A stretch of DNA of 64,000 nucleotides from Opitutales bacterium. Its GTDB lineage: Bacteria > Verrucomicrobiota > Verrucomicrobiia > Opitutales > JABSRG01. The stretch covers positions 186,001 through 250,000 of the forward strand of contig JANQKZ010000035.1 of the NCBI GenBank assembly GCA_028280845.1, written 5' to 3'. The notes under the pieces were generated by a model, which was given only the letters and a program-made list of their open reading frames with translations, was not told the origin of the DNA and searched no databases. Positions 53,123 through 61,216 of the stretch are shown piece after piece (the stretch's first letter is position 1; each line of letters starts with the position of its first letter). The position numbers were made by a program, and so were the translations under genes.

Positions 53123-54010
53123 GTGAAAAAATTAGGATATATCGGGCTGGGTATCATGGGTGGATCCATGGTGCGGAACTTATTGAAAGCGGGTTTTGAG
53201 GTAACGGTTTATAACCGCAGCCAGGCCAAGATCGATGCCCTGGTGGCGGAGGGAGCCAAACCGGCTTGCTCCCCCAAGGAGGTGGCTGCTGCGAGTGAAA
53301 TCATATTTACGAACCTTCCAGATTCACCTGATGTCGAGAAGGTAGCCCTGGGGGAGGACGGCGTGATTGAGGGGGTCCAGCCCGGAAGCATTTTTGTGGA
53401 TAACAGTACCATCAAACCGGCGACGGCCCGAACGATTGCCCGGGCCTTTGCTGCCAAGGAAATCATGGCCCTCGATGCCCCGGTTTCCGGCGGGGATGTG
53501 GGGGCAAAAAATGGAACCCTCACCATCATGGTAGGAGGCGAAGCCGAGGCGGTTGAGATCGTCATGCCTGCCTTCGAGGCGATGGGGAAGTCGATTACCC
53601 ATGTAGGGGATGCCGGGGCCGGCCAGGTTTGCAAAGCCTGCAACCAGATCATGGTCGCGGCTCAAATGGTCGCGGAAGGGGAATTACTGGTTCTTGCTAA
53701 AAAAGCCGGGGCCGACCCGGAAAAGGTCATCCAGGCTATCAAAGGAGGGGCGGCCCAATGCTGGACCCTCGACAATAAACCGGAACGCCTGTTCGCCGGG
53801 AACCGCAATCCTGGCTTTAAAGCCTATATGCAACTCAAGGATTTGGGTATTGTTGTCGATACGGCCAGGGAATTCGAGGTCTCCATTCCCATGACCAGCA
53901 TTGCGACCCAGTTGTTCAATGCCCAGGTCGCATCCGGTGAAGGCGAGCTCGATAATTCGGCCGTGCTCGGCGTGATCGAGCGCATGTCGAATATTGGGTT
54001 GTTGGATTAG
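53123..54010 (+). CDS. garR: 2-hydroxy-3-oxopropionate reductase-like (GarR family)
   Basis: These 295 residues from a GTG start form a beta-hydroxyacid dehydrogenase: the dinucleotide fold GYIGLGIMGGSMVRNLL, the substrate motif DAPVSGGDVGAKNGTLTIM, and the catalytic Lys171 in GAGQVCKACNQI. NRSQAK after the second strand favours NADP. The best-fitting family role is reduction of tartronate semialdehyde to glycerate, the step that follows aldarate cleavage or glyoxylate condensation. That agrees with malate synthase and the dehydratases nearby. The gene stands between two copies of a dispersed repeat. The reductase family is firm; the precise substrate is less so. Confidence 0.85.
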   Translation: MKKLGYIGLGIMGGSMVRNLLKAGFEVTVYNRSQAKIDALVAEGAKPACSPKEVAAASEIIFTNLPDSPDVEKVALGEDGVIEGVQPGSIFVDNSTIKPATARTIARAFAAKEIMALDAPVSGGDVGAKNGTLTIMVGGEAEAVEIVMPAFEAMGKSITHVGDAGAGQVCKACNQIMVAAQMVAEGELLVLAKKAGADPEKVIQAIKGGAAQCWTLDNKPERLFAGNRNPGFKAYMQLKDLGIVVDTAREFEVSIPMTSIATQLFNAQVASGEGELDNSAVLGVIERMSNIGLLD

Positions 54011-54025
54011 GTCTTTTAAACCTGT

Positions 54026-54081
54026 AGGAAGAGCCTCTTGTCTCGGTGGAGCCCTGAGCGGAGATGGATTACGGCTCGATC
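54026..54081 (+). repeat. dispersed intergenic repeat, copy 2
   Basis: Begins GGAAGAGCCTCTTGTCTCGG and ends near TACGGCTCGATC. It matches the reverse-oriented copy 3 at nearly every position and copy 1 more loosely. It starts 15 bp after the GarR-like stop. Confidence 0.7.
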
Positions 54082-54154
54082 CGGTGCTGTCTACAATACC
54101 ACGGGGTGTGTTGTTGGATGATCCGGCTCCCTCACCCCCTGCCGTTTTTTACCC

Positions 54155-55264
54155 TTACCGCAAATCGCGGTTTGTCAGGATCTCTTTGGATAGGGCGTTG
54201 TAGTCTTTCCTGGACTCCAGCCGTGACATGAAGAGGAAGAGTTGCAGTAATCCGCTGTCTTCGTGACCGGTGGTCATCAGGCGTCCGTCAGGCGAGAAAT
54301 CGATGTACTCAATACGGCTGCAGGGGAACTCATGGATCAAGGTGTATCCGGATGTTTCATACACCTGCATGGTATCGCCATGGCCGCCGACAAAGAGAAA
54401 GTTCCCTTCGGGATGATAGGCGATGGCCTCCAGCCGGTCATCCACGTTGATCGTGGCAATTTCGCCCCCCTCAGGAAAACGGAAAACCTTCACCTGGTTG
54501 GCAAATCCGGCGACCGCAAAGCTGTGTTCGTCGGGATGAAAGCGAATGCTTTTTGAAGACCGCTCCTGGGCGCGGAGGTCGTGGATTTTTTTCCAGTCCT
54601 GGCTTACATCCCAGGCCATGACAAATCCGTGACGGTCATTCCGGTTTTCCGGGTCGGGGTTCATGCGGTTTCCTCCGGCAATGAGGTATCGCGTATCCTT
54701 TGAAAACTGGAGGCTATTCACGGTATTCCCAGCTTTAAGAATACGCTCGATCTCCCAGGTTTGGGTATTCCAGATCACGACTTCGCCCTTCTCGGATCCC
54801 GCCGCAACAAACCGGCCATCAGGGCTCCAGGTAATCCCGTCGAATCCTGCATCATGTTCCAGTTCCCGGATTGCTTCCCCATTGAGGTTCCAGATGGTGA
54901 CTTTAAACGCTTCGTCCCCGGCTGCAATGAACCGGCTGTCCGGGGAAAAGGCCACCGCCTCGACTTCGGCTTCCAGTTGACGATCCCATACGGCGGTCCC
55001 ATCGAGGACTCTCCAGAGGATCAGTTGGTAGGAAAACTTACTCCCGGAGAGAACAAAGCGGCCATTGGGAGAAATCACGGCGGTTTCTACCGAACGCAGG
55101 GTAGGAGTAAAATCCGCTACGCGCCGCCATAGCGGGATGATTTCGGGACGATCTTTCCGAAACAGGGTGGGCGGTTCCTTGGCTTCCTCGGCCGATATTC
55201 CCAGGCCGAGGCAGAAAAGGAAGCACAGCCCAAGCAGAATTTTAAAGACACGGAAGGGATGCAT
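54155..55264 (-). CDS. exported WD40-like beta-propeller protein B
   Basis: 369 residues: signal peptide (ILLGLCFLFCLGLGISAEE) and WD40-like blades with FVLSGSKFSYQLILWRV, FIAAGDEAFKVTIWNL, VAAGSEKGEVVIWNT, FAVAGFANQVKVFRF and LMTTGHEDSGLLQLF. It is clearly paralogous to proteins A and C, sharing the opening LWRRVADF...SVETAVISPNGR pattern. It starts 12 bp after the stop of protein C, so the two form a minus-strand operon. It is probably periplasmic or outer-membrane attached. No enzymatic motif is seen; function unknown. Confidence 0.8.
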   Translation of the reverse strand: MHPFRVFKILLGLCFLFCLGLGISAEEAKEPPTLFRKDRPEIIPLWRRVADFTPTLRSVETAVISPNGRFVLSGSKFSYQLILWRVLDGTAVWDRQLEAEVEAVAFSPDSRFIAAGDEAFKVTIWNLNGEAIRELEHDAGFDGITWSPDGRFVAAGSEKGEVVIWNTQTWEIERILKAGNTVNSLQFSKDTRYLIAGGNRMNPDPENRNDRHGFVMAWDVSQDWKKIHDLRAQERSSKSIRFHPDEHSFAVAGFANQVKVFRFPEGGEIATINVDDRLEAIAYHPEGNFLFVGGHGDTMQVYETSGYTLIHEFPCSRIEYIDFSPDGRLMTTGHEDSGLLQLFLFMSRLESRKDYNALSKEILTNRDLR

Positions 55265-55276
55265 GGAAGGTTTGCT

Positions 55277-56416
55277 TCAGGGTTGAGATTGCATGGACTG
55301 ATCCTGGTATTCCCGAACCATCTGGTGCCGTCGGCGATTCACGCTTGGATCGTCTGTCATGACGACCCAGAGGTGGATGGTGCCATCCTGGTGCGCGGAG
55401 GCCATGAGATTTCCCCGCTGGTTGAAATCCAGGTATTCGGCCTGGTCTCCGGCATGGAGCTGTAGGGCAGTATAGACTCGCTCACCTGAGAGGATGTCCT
55501 CCATTCGAAAGAACCGGAGAAAGGGGTCGGTTCCACCGGTAGCGATAAAACGCCCATCCGGGGAAAAGGCGAGAACCTCAATTTTTCGTCCACTCTGGTT
55601 AAAGTGGTGCACGAGGCTGCCCGTTTTCATGTCAAAAAGATAGATCTCACCGTTTTGGCTGCCGGTCGCGACAAATTGGCCATCCGGGCTAAACCGGCCG
55701 GTAATAAAGTGAAATCGATCCGCATCGAGGCCCCTGAGGGTATGTACCAGGGACCAATCTGAGGTCTTCCAGACCATGGCGGTCTCGTTGTGACCCGTAG
55801 CCAGCAAGTAGGCATCATCCGGAGAGAAATCGACCTCATTGATGGTATCACCGAGGTTGAGTTGAGTAATCATTCTGCCCTCCGGCATGGCGTAAACAGT
55901 GGCATAGCCTGCCCGTCCACCATTTTCCCCGGGAACCCATTCTCCTCCCGAGACCAGGTAGCGTCCATCATGGGAGAAGGTGAGTCCATCAATCCCCGCT
56001 GCCTCCTTGATTTCCTTGAGCAGTTCCCCGGTTTCAGCATCGAAAAACCGCAACATAAAGTCCTCGCTGCAGGAGACCACGATCTTCCCGTCGGGGGACC
56101 AGGCCACCCGTTCAATTTCCTGGGGCAGGGTTTGACGCCAAATTTCGGCGCCGTCCGAAGTTCTCCAGACAATAACCGTGTAATCAAATTTACTGCCGCT
56201 CACCAGATAACGACTGTCCGGGGAAAATTCTACAGACTCGATAGATCCTTCCTCCCCGAAGACATCGGCCAGGCGGGTCCAGACCTTGTTCAGCATGAGT
56301 TGCTTCCCGTCCCACCGTTGAAGGTTCTGGACCTGGGCGACTAAGGGGGTGTGTAAAAGAAGGAGCAGGAACCCGGCAGTCCATGCTCTACCCGGAATTA
56401 AAATGGATCTCTTCAT
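55277..56416 (-). CDS. exported WD40-like beta-propeller protein C
   Basis: The chosen ATG at 56416 (MKRSILIPGRAWTAGFLLLL) gives 379 residues with a clear signal peptide; an in-frame start 36 bp upstream adds only a short extra n-region. Blades show YLVSGSKFDYTVIVWRT, IVVSCSEDFMLRFFDA, LLATGHNETAMVWKT, FVATGSQNGEIYLFDM and MASAHQDGTIHLWV. Its ATG lies 47 bp from an operator-like palindrome shared with the divergent transporter gene, so it may be co-regulated with carboxylate uptake. Partners and function unknown. Confidence 0.8.
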   Translation of the reverse strand: MKRSILIPGRAWTAGFLLLLLHTPLVAQVQNLQRWDGKQLMLNKVWTRLADVFGEEGSIESVEFSPDSRYLVSGSKFDYTVIVWRTSDGAEIWRQTLPQEIERVAWSPDGKIVVSCSEDFMLRFFDAETGELLKEIKEAAGIDGLTFSHDGRYLVSGGEWVPGENGGRAGYATVYAMPEGRMITQLNLGDTINEVDFSPDDAYLLATGHNETAMVWKTSDWSLVHTLRGLDADRFHFITGRFSPDGQFVATGSQNGEIYLFDMKTGSLVHHFNQSGRKIEVLAFSPDGRFIATGGTDPFLRFFRMEDILSGERVYTALQLHAGDQAEYLDFNQRGNLMASAHQDGTIHLWVVMTDDPSVNRRRHQMVREYQDQSMQSQP

Positions 56417-56463
56417 GAATAGGTTGCTTAGGGATCCCACCATGAAGGTCACCCGTTTGCGGG

Positions 56464-56477
56464 GTCAACAAGTTGAA
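56464..56477. promoter_or_regulatory. LacI-type operator candidate, site 4
   Basis: GTCAACAAGTTGAA keeps the TCAAC-n2-GTTGA core exactly. It sits centrally in the 113-bp gap between divergent genes, 47 bp from the WD40-like ATG and 52 bp from the transporter ATG. Confidence 0.6.
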
Positions 56478-56529
56478 AGTCCTTCCGTCTTTCCCTCCGG
56501 GGTCCACGGACTCCATCATTCATCAAGTT

Positions 56530-58005
56530 ATGCCCCCCTCCCGCTCCTGGAAAAACATCTACATTCTGCTGGGTCCCGTCCTGGCCGCCGTGGCTTACCT
56601 CGTCTTTCAATCAACATCCGGTGATCCCAAAATCGCCGGAATGGCCGCGACCGTTGCCTTGATGGCCGTGTGGTGGGTCACTCAGGCGGTTCCACTCGCC
56701 CTCACCTCACTGATGCCAATGATCTGCTTTCCTCTGTTCGGGATTCTGTCGACCAGGGCCACCGCTCAGAATTTCATGAATCCGCTGATCATGCTGTTTA
56801 TCGGGGGATTTCTTATCGCCCTCGGCATGCAACGATGGAACCTACACCATCGAATTGCCCTTCATGTCATTTCGAAATTGGGTTACGGGCCAAAGAGCCT
56901 GGTATTAGGATTCATGGTCGCGGCGGCCATGCTCTCCATGTGGATCTCCAACACCGCCACCGCCATGATGATGGTTGCGATCGGGCTGGCCGTGGTCAAA
57001 GAGCTGGATGAGACGTGCCAGTCTGTTCATCGAGACAAGTTGAACCTGGCCATCATGTTGGCCATTGCCTACGGCTGTTCGAGCGGGGGCGTGGGCACCA
57101 TTGTCGGGACCCCGACGAACCTGGTTTTTATTTCGCTTCAATCGGAGTTGTTTCCTGACATCCGCGAGATCACCTTCGGGAGTTGGCTGATCTTTGGTGT
57201 GCCCTTGACCATGGGTCTGGTCGCGATCAATTGGACCATGTTGACCCAGGTTTTTTTGCGGAAAATTGGAACGGTCGAGTTAGACCGGACCTTTTTTCTA
57301 AAGAAAGTCCGGGAGCACCCGGCTATGTCCTATGAGGAAAAGGTCATTGCCGTCATATTTGGCCTGACCAGTGTGCTTTGGGTTTTTCGAAAATCGATCA
57401 CCGTGGGGGACTTTACCCTGCCGGGCTGGTCATCCTTCTGGCCCCCCCTGAGCCGGCTTGACGATGGGGTGGTGGCTATTTTTATGGCGACCTTGCTGTT
57501 CGTCATCCCTGCCCGGAATGAAAAGAGCCGACTGCTGGAAAAGGATGTGTTCAACAAAATGCCGTGGGATATCATCCTTCTGTTCTGCGGAGGGTTTGCC
57601 CTGGCGGGAGGATTTCAATCGAGCGGGTTTTCAGAATACCTTACAGGCGGTTTCACTGCGCTGAACGGTCTGCCTCCCGTTCTGATCATTTTAATAATCT
57701 GTTTCTCGCTTTCCTTTTTAACCGAATTTACCAGCAACACCGCAATGGCTGCCATGGCTTTGCCCGTGCTGGCGGCTCTCGCTCCCAACCTGGGTATTCA
57801 TCCATTCCTGGTTCTGATTCCGGCCGCCGTGGCAGCTTCCATGGCCTTTATGATGCCCGTGGCGACACCACCCAATGCGATCATCTTTTCCAGCGGCAAG
57901 GTGACCGTTCCCCAAATGGCCAAGTTTGGCTTTGTCTTGAACATTCTCACCGGTTTTTGGGTGGTGATGATATCCCAAATGCTGCTACCCCTCATCCTTG
58001 AATAA
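56530..58005 (+). CDS. SLC13/DASS-family sodium:carboxylate symporter
   Basis: The ATG at 56530 gives 491 residues; an in-frame start 57 bp earlier would overlap the operator. There are about 11-12 hydrophobic spans with the paired carboxylate-binding SNT motifs, MWISNTATAMM and EFTSNTAMAAMA, and the matching proline-containing loops GTPTNLVF and ATPPNAIIF. Known relatives import succinate, malate, fumarate, citrate or sulfate with sodium at the inner membrane. It is followed 102 bp later by an exported enolase-superfamily gene in the same direction, so periplasmic products of such enzymes could be its cargo. Confidence 0.9.
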   Translation: MPPSRSWKNIYILLGPVLAAVAYLVFQSTSGDPKIAGMAATVALMAVWWVTQAVPLALTSLMPMICFPLFGILSTRATAQNFMNPLIMLFIGGFLIALGMQRWNLHHRIALHVISKLGYGPKSLVLGFMVAAAMLSMWISNTATAMMMVAIGLAVVKELDETCQSVHRDKLNLAIMLAIAYGCSSGGVGTIVGTPTNLVFISLQSELFPDIREITFGSWLIFGVPLTMGLVAINWTMLTQVFLRKIGTVELDRTFFLKKVREHPAMSYEEKVIAVIFGLTSVLWVFRKSITVGDFTLPGWSSFWPPLSRLDDGVVAIFMATLLFVIPARNEKSRLLEKDVFNKMPWDIILLFCGGFALAGGFQSSGFSEYLTGGFTALNGLPPVLIILIICFSLSFLTEFTSNTAMAAMALPVLAALAPNLGIHPFLVLIPAAVAASMAFMMPVATPPNAIIFSSGKVTVPQMAKFGFVLNILTGFWVVMISQMLLPLILE

Positions 58006-58107
58006 ACCCGTATCAGAAAAACCATCCCAATCCATCCCGTGAGCGGATTCTGATTGGCTGGAGGGATGTATGGTTTTATCTTCCTGCAAAAGCTCAATTC
58101 ATTGAAC

Positions 58108-59352
58108 ATGGACCGAAGAACATTCCTTGCCGGAGGCACCGCATCTGCCTTATCCCCCCTTGCTTTAAAGGCCGTTAATACTTCTTCCTCTCATCCGCGT
58201 GAGGAGGATATCACCGCCCCGCCGGCGCGCTTTATTCAGCAGAGATATTTTCGACAGCCGGTCATCATCGAATCGATGGATCTCTTTCACCACGATGGAT
58301 CCTGGTTTGTTCGTGCTCGTTCCAAAGATGGGGCGGAAGGGTGGGCCATCGCCCATAATAATATGCGGAATTATTATCCGATTTTTACGAATATCATAGC
58401 GCCCAATTTTGTGGGGCGTGATGCCCGTGAGCTGGATCAACTGGTCGATGATGTGTATCTGGTGGATGCCAATTACAAATTGCAGGGTCAGCCCTTCTGG
58501 GTTCCGGTGGCGTCGGCAGAGTTTGCCGTTCTTGATCTTCTCGGAGCGATCTCAGGGAAGGCCGCCGGGGATATTCTTGGTGGGATTCGGCGCCGGGAAA
58601 TCCCCCTCTATATTGCCAATAATCACCGCAACCATGACCCGGAAGATTCCTTGCGCCGGATCGTGGCCTCAGTGGACAAAATCGATGCCCAGGCGGTAAA
58701 ATTTAAACTGGGGGGACGGATGAAGGTGGTAGATCAAATCCCTGGACGGACCAAAGCGCTCATCTCCATGGTGGCGGAAGCACTGGGGAGCCGATGCACT
58801 CTCTATGCCGACGCCAACTCATCTTACGTGGATGTAGATTATGCCATTCACATCGGGAAGCTTCTCGAAAAGCACGGCTTTGCCTTTTACGAGGAACCAT
58901 GTCCTTTTGACTACCTTGAAGAAACGAAACGTGTGGCCGATGCGTTGGATATCCCTATCGCCTGGGGGGAACAGGAAAGCAGCCAATGGCGTTTCCAGTG
59001 GATGATACGCAATGGTGGCGTTCAGGTTGCCCAGCCGGACATCTTTTATTTTGGCGGCCTGATTCGGTCCTTGCGGGTAGCCAAGTGGGCTGAGCAGCAG
59101 GGCCTGCCGGCAACACCTCACATTTCTGGTGGAGGCTTGGGCTTTCTCTACATGGGAATCTATGCCTGTTGCTGCCCGAACCCGGGCGCTTTCCAGGAAT
59201 ACAAGGGAATCAACCGGCACTTCCCCTGGGAGAGTACCGGGCAACCGTTTTCAATCAAAAACGGGGTGATGACGGCTCCAACCGGGCCGGGTATCGGCGT
59301 GAGATTCGATCCGGACTATCTCAAGAGCGCGAAACAGGTTTCGGCGCTGTAG
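58108..59352 (+). CDS. exported enolase-superfamily protein 4
   Basis: The start at 58108 begins MDRRTFLAGGTASALSPLAL, a twin-arginine-like signal; longer in-frame starts add a nonsignal extension. The 414 residues have Lys198-x-Lys200 (KFKLGG), Asp235 (YADANS), Glu262 (YEEPCP), Glu288 (GEQESS) and His338 (PHISGG). It is the closest relative of the protein at 39043-40359, sharing DDVYL/DDLYI, the K-Q-G-P core, GEQES and FQEYKG. It lies downstream of the carboxylate transporter gene, which has an operator candidate. A periplasmic sugar-acid dehydratase or cycloisomerase is likely. Confidence 0.85.
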   Translation: MDRRTFLAGGTASALSPLALKAVNTSSSHPREEDITAPPARFIQQRYFRQPVIIESMDLFHHDGSWFVRARSKDGAEGWAIAHNNMRNYYPIFTNIIAPNFVGRDARELDQLVDDVYLVDANYKLQGQPFWVPVASAEFAVLDLLGAISGKAAGDILGGIRRREIPLYIANNHRNHDPEDSLRRIVASVDKIDAQAVKFKLGGRMKVVDQIPGRTKALISMVAEALGSRCTLYADANSSYVDVDYAIHIGKLLEKHGFAFYEEPCPFDYLEETKRVADALDIPIAWGEQESSQWRFQWMIRNGGVQVAQPDIFYFGGLIRSLRVAKWAEQQGLPATPHISGGGLGFLYMGIYACCCPNPGAFQEYKGINRHFPWESTGQPFSIKNGVMTAPTGPGIGVRFDPDYLKSAKQVSAL

Positions 59353-59366
59353 CAGCGTCGCTGCTA
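59350..59366 (+). terminator. hairpin containing the stop codon
   Basis: TAGCAGCG-T-CGCTGCTA is a perfect 8-bp dyad whose first three bases are the stop codon of the enolase-superfamily gene. It is followed by a T-rich but interrupted run (TTCCTTATCCC). It probably ends the transporter/dehydratase transcript. Confidence 0.5.
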
Positions 59367-59433
59367 TTCCTTATCCCTTAGAAAAAATCGAATGGTGGAG
59401 CCTGGCTTGCGGGCCACAGGAGCGTGGAGTTCT

Positions 59434-60933
59434 TTAATTCCCGGATGCCAGCTGTAGGAAAGCGGTGTTCAGGAGTTGTTCGGCCTGAGTTAAGCGCTCT
59501 ATTTCATTTGCTGTCCAAGTCTTTTCCTCATCCAATTGTCTGCTCTGTTTTTTCAGCATCCGGGTTGTCTCCTCGGGTTGTGGACCGCCGATGCCCTTAC
59601 GGACTTTAACAAATTCCAGGGGATCAATAACCTGACGGTATTGTTCTTCGGAGAGGGGGATGGGCCCTGCTCCTATGGATGCATAGACCTCCTGCACTTC
59701 AGCCCACTCCAATTCATTAGGGGCTTTCCTGTGGTTTCTCCCGTAGGTTGTCAGTTCGGAGGCGGCTTTGTAACCCACCCGGTAAGGCACTCCCGCTTCA
59801 CGGAACAGGGTGTCCGCCAGTTCCGTCATGGTGGAGTAGTCCCGATTGATGTGGGCTTCCAACACGTCGGGATGAACGACCACGGCGCGCAGCACCTGAA
59901 TAGCCGTATTATACATTAACCGGATGGCGGCCATTGCGGGAAATAAGCGCTCCATGGCATCCTCCCGTCCATCCTTAATCTCGTAAAAGGGTGTGTTATG
60001 CCCATAGAGGATCATGGTGTTGGCTTCTCCCAACACATTGCTGCAGCGTAACCGAAGCCGTTCCAGAATACTGGGACTCCGCTTTTGCGGCATGATGCTG
60101 CTGCGGCCCGTGACGTCAGAGGTGAGCATAACTCCAGGGATGGGAGCGTCATATTGAATAATCAGACTCTGGACGAACCGGCCGAGATTTAGCGCAGACA
60201 GGCCAAAAGCCGAAACCAGCTCCACCTTGCTGTCCACAATGGCCCCGCTGATCGCATCATAGGAATTCTCGACGAGGCCCTTGAAACCGAGCAGTTCGGC
60301 CAGGCGATCCCGGTTCAGGGGAAAGCCCGAAGTGGTGAAGGCGGCGGCTCCCAGGGGGCTGGTGTTCAGGCGGGCATAGGCCTCCCTTATCCGGTCTGTA
60401 TCGCGTTGGAGGACGGCGTCATAAGCCAGGAATATATGGGCCAGGGTCGTCGGCTGGGCCTGCACTGCATGGGTATATCCGGGAACAACCGTCTCGATAT
60501 GGTCTCCGGCAATCCGGAGAATTTCTGTCCGGAGCGAGGCGATGCGTTCCAAGAGGTCGAGGGTCTCTTCACGGAGTCGCATCCGGTTCATGACTGCGCC
60601 GAGGTCATTTCGGCTGCGCCCAAGGTGCAGGTTGGAGGCCTCGGGACCGATTATTTCCGTTAATTTCCGTTCCAGATGGAGGTAGTTGTCGGACCGATTT
60701 GCCCCGGGCCGCTGATATTCAGGTATGGCCTTCTCCAGGGCTGCCGCAATCCGGACACATTGGTCCCGGGGGAGGATCCCTTCCTCCGCCAGCATGACGA
60801 TCTGAGCCTTATTGGCCTCGATCATATGGTGGTGGAGGTCACGTAATTCCTCGGGATGAAGAGGCAGTGCCAATGATACGATGGCCAGGGCAAGATGCGT
60901 CCATGTGTTCAAACCGCAACGACGAGTGCTCAT
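59434..60933 (-). CDS. argininosuccinate lyase-like (fumarase/aspartase superfamily) enzyme
   Basis: The ATG at 60933 gives 499 residues; the open frame extends upstream but through a repeat and a terminator. Superfamily signatures are clear: LHLGRSRNDLGAVMNRMR, VPGYTHAVQAQPTT with the catalytic His, and GRSSIMPQKRSPS for the flexible loop. The N-terminus lacks the usual W-G-G-R-F stretch of argininosuccinate lyase and instead has a hydrophobic THLALAIVSLALPL, possibly an export signal. No arginine genes are near. It may release fumarate from another N- or O-succinyl compound. An operator-like site lies 46 bp upstream. Confidence 0.75.
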   Translation of the reverse strand: MSTRRCGLNTWTHLALAIVSLALPLHPEELRDLHHHMIEANKAQIVMLAEEGILPRDQCVRIAAALEKAIPEYQRPGANRSDNYLHLERKLTEIIGPEASNLHLGRSRNDLGAVMNRMRLREETLDLLERIASLRTEILRIAGDHIETVVPGYTHAVQAQPTTLAHIFLAYDAVLQRDTDRIREAYARLNTSPLGAAAFTTSGFPLNRDRLAELLGFKGLVENSYDAISGAIVDSKVELVSAFGLSALNLGRFVQSLIIQYDAPIPGVMLTSDVTGRSSIMPQKRSPSILERLRLRCSNVLGEANTMILYGHNTPFYEIKDGREDAMERLFPAMAAIRLMYNTAIQVLRAVVVHPDVLEAHINRDYSTMTELADTLFREAGVPYRVGYKAASELTTYGRNHRKAPNELEWAEVQEVYASIGAGPIPLSEEQYRQVIDPLEFVKVRKGIGGPQPEETTRMLKKQSRQLDEEKTWTANEIERLTQAEQLLNTAFLQLASGN

Positions 60934-60979
60934 GCCCTGAGTGTTTTTGCCCCCTTCTTCCGCGTCAACGGAAGATCCT

Positions 60980-60993
60980 GCCAACCTGTTGAC
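60980..60993. promoter_or_regulatory. LacI-type operator candidate, site 5
   Basis: GCCAACCTGTTGAC differs from the TCAAC-n2-GTTGA core at one base and lies 46 bp before the ATG of the lyase-like gene, the same distance as at sites 1, 3 and 4. Confidence 0.45.
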
Positions 60994-61075
60994 GGACGCC
61001 GGGTAGTCAGCACGGCCCTGATGGTCTATGTTGTTCGTGAGGCAGTCCTCCCCTGCCTCTCCGTTGCAGGAAGGG

Positions 61076-61134
61076 CCAGATCGAGCCGTGATCCGCTTCC
61101 GACCAGGGCTGCACCGAGACAGGAGGCTCTTCCC
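61076..61134 (-). repeat. dispersed intergenic repeat, copy 3
   Basis: Read on the minus strand it begins GGGAAGAGCCTCCTGTCTCG, continues with an AGCCCTG block and ends with CACGGCTCGATC, closely matching copy 2. It lies between the receptor terminator and the promoter of the lyase-like gene. Confidence 0.7.
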
Positions 61135-61150
61135 GTGTGATCCTGCAAAA

Positions 61151-61183
61151 AAAAGGCCGGCTGCGCATCGCAACCGGCCTTTT
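61151..61183 (-). terminator. rho-independent terminator of the TonB receptor gene
   Basis: AAAAGGCCGG pairs with CCGGCCTTTT (10 bp), and after one mismatch the inner TGCG-CAT-CGCA extends the stem. A T-run follows on the receptor strand (the A-run at 61147-61154 on the plus strand). It lies 33 bp after the receptor stop at 61217. Confidence 0.9.
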
Positions 61184-61216
61184 AACTTAGAATAAACTAG
61201 AAAGGGTTCCTATCGG

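Noticed and set aside
60934-61173. 80-codon N-terminal extension of the lyase-like gene
   Set aside because: It runs through the operator-like site, the dispersed repeat and the receptor terminator.
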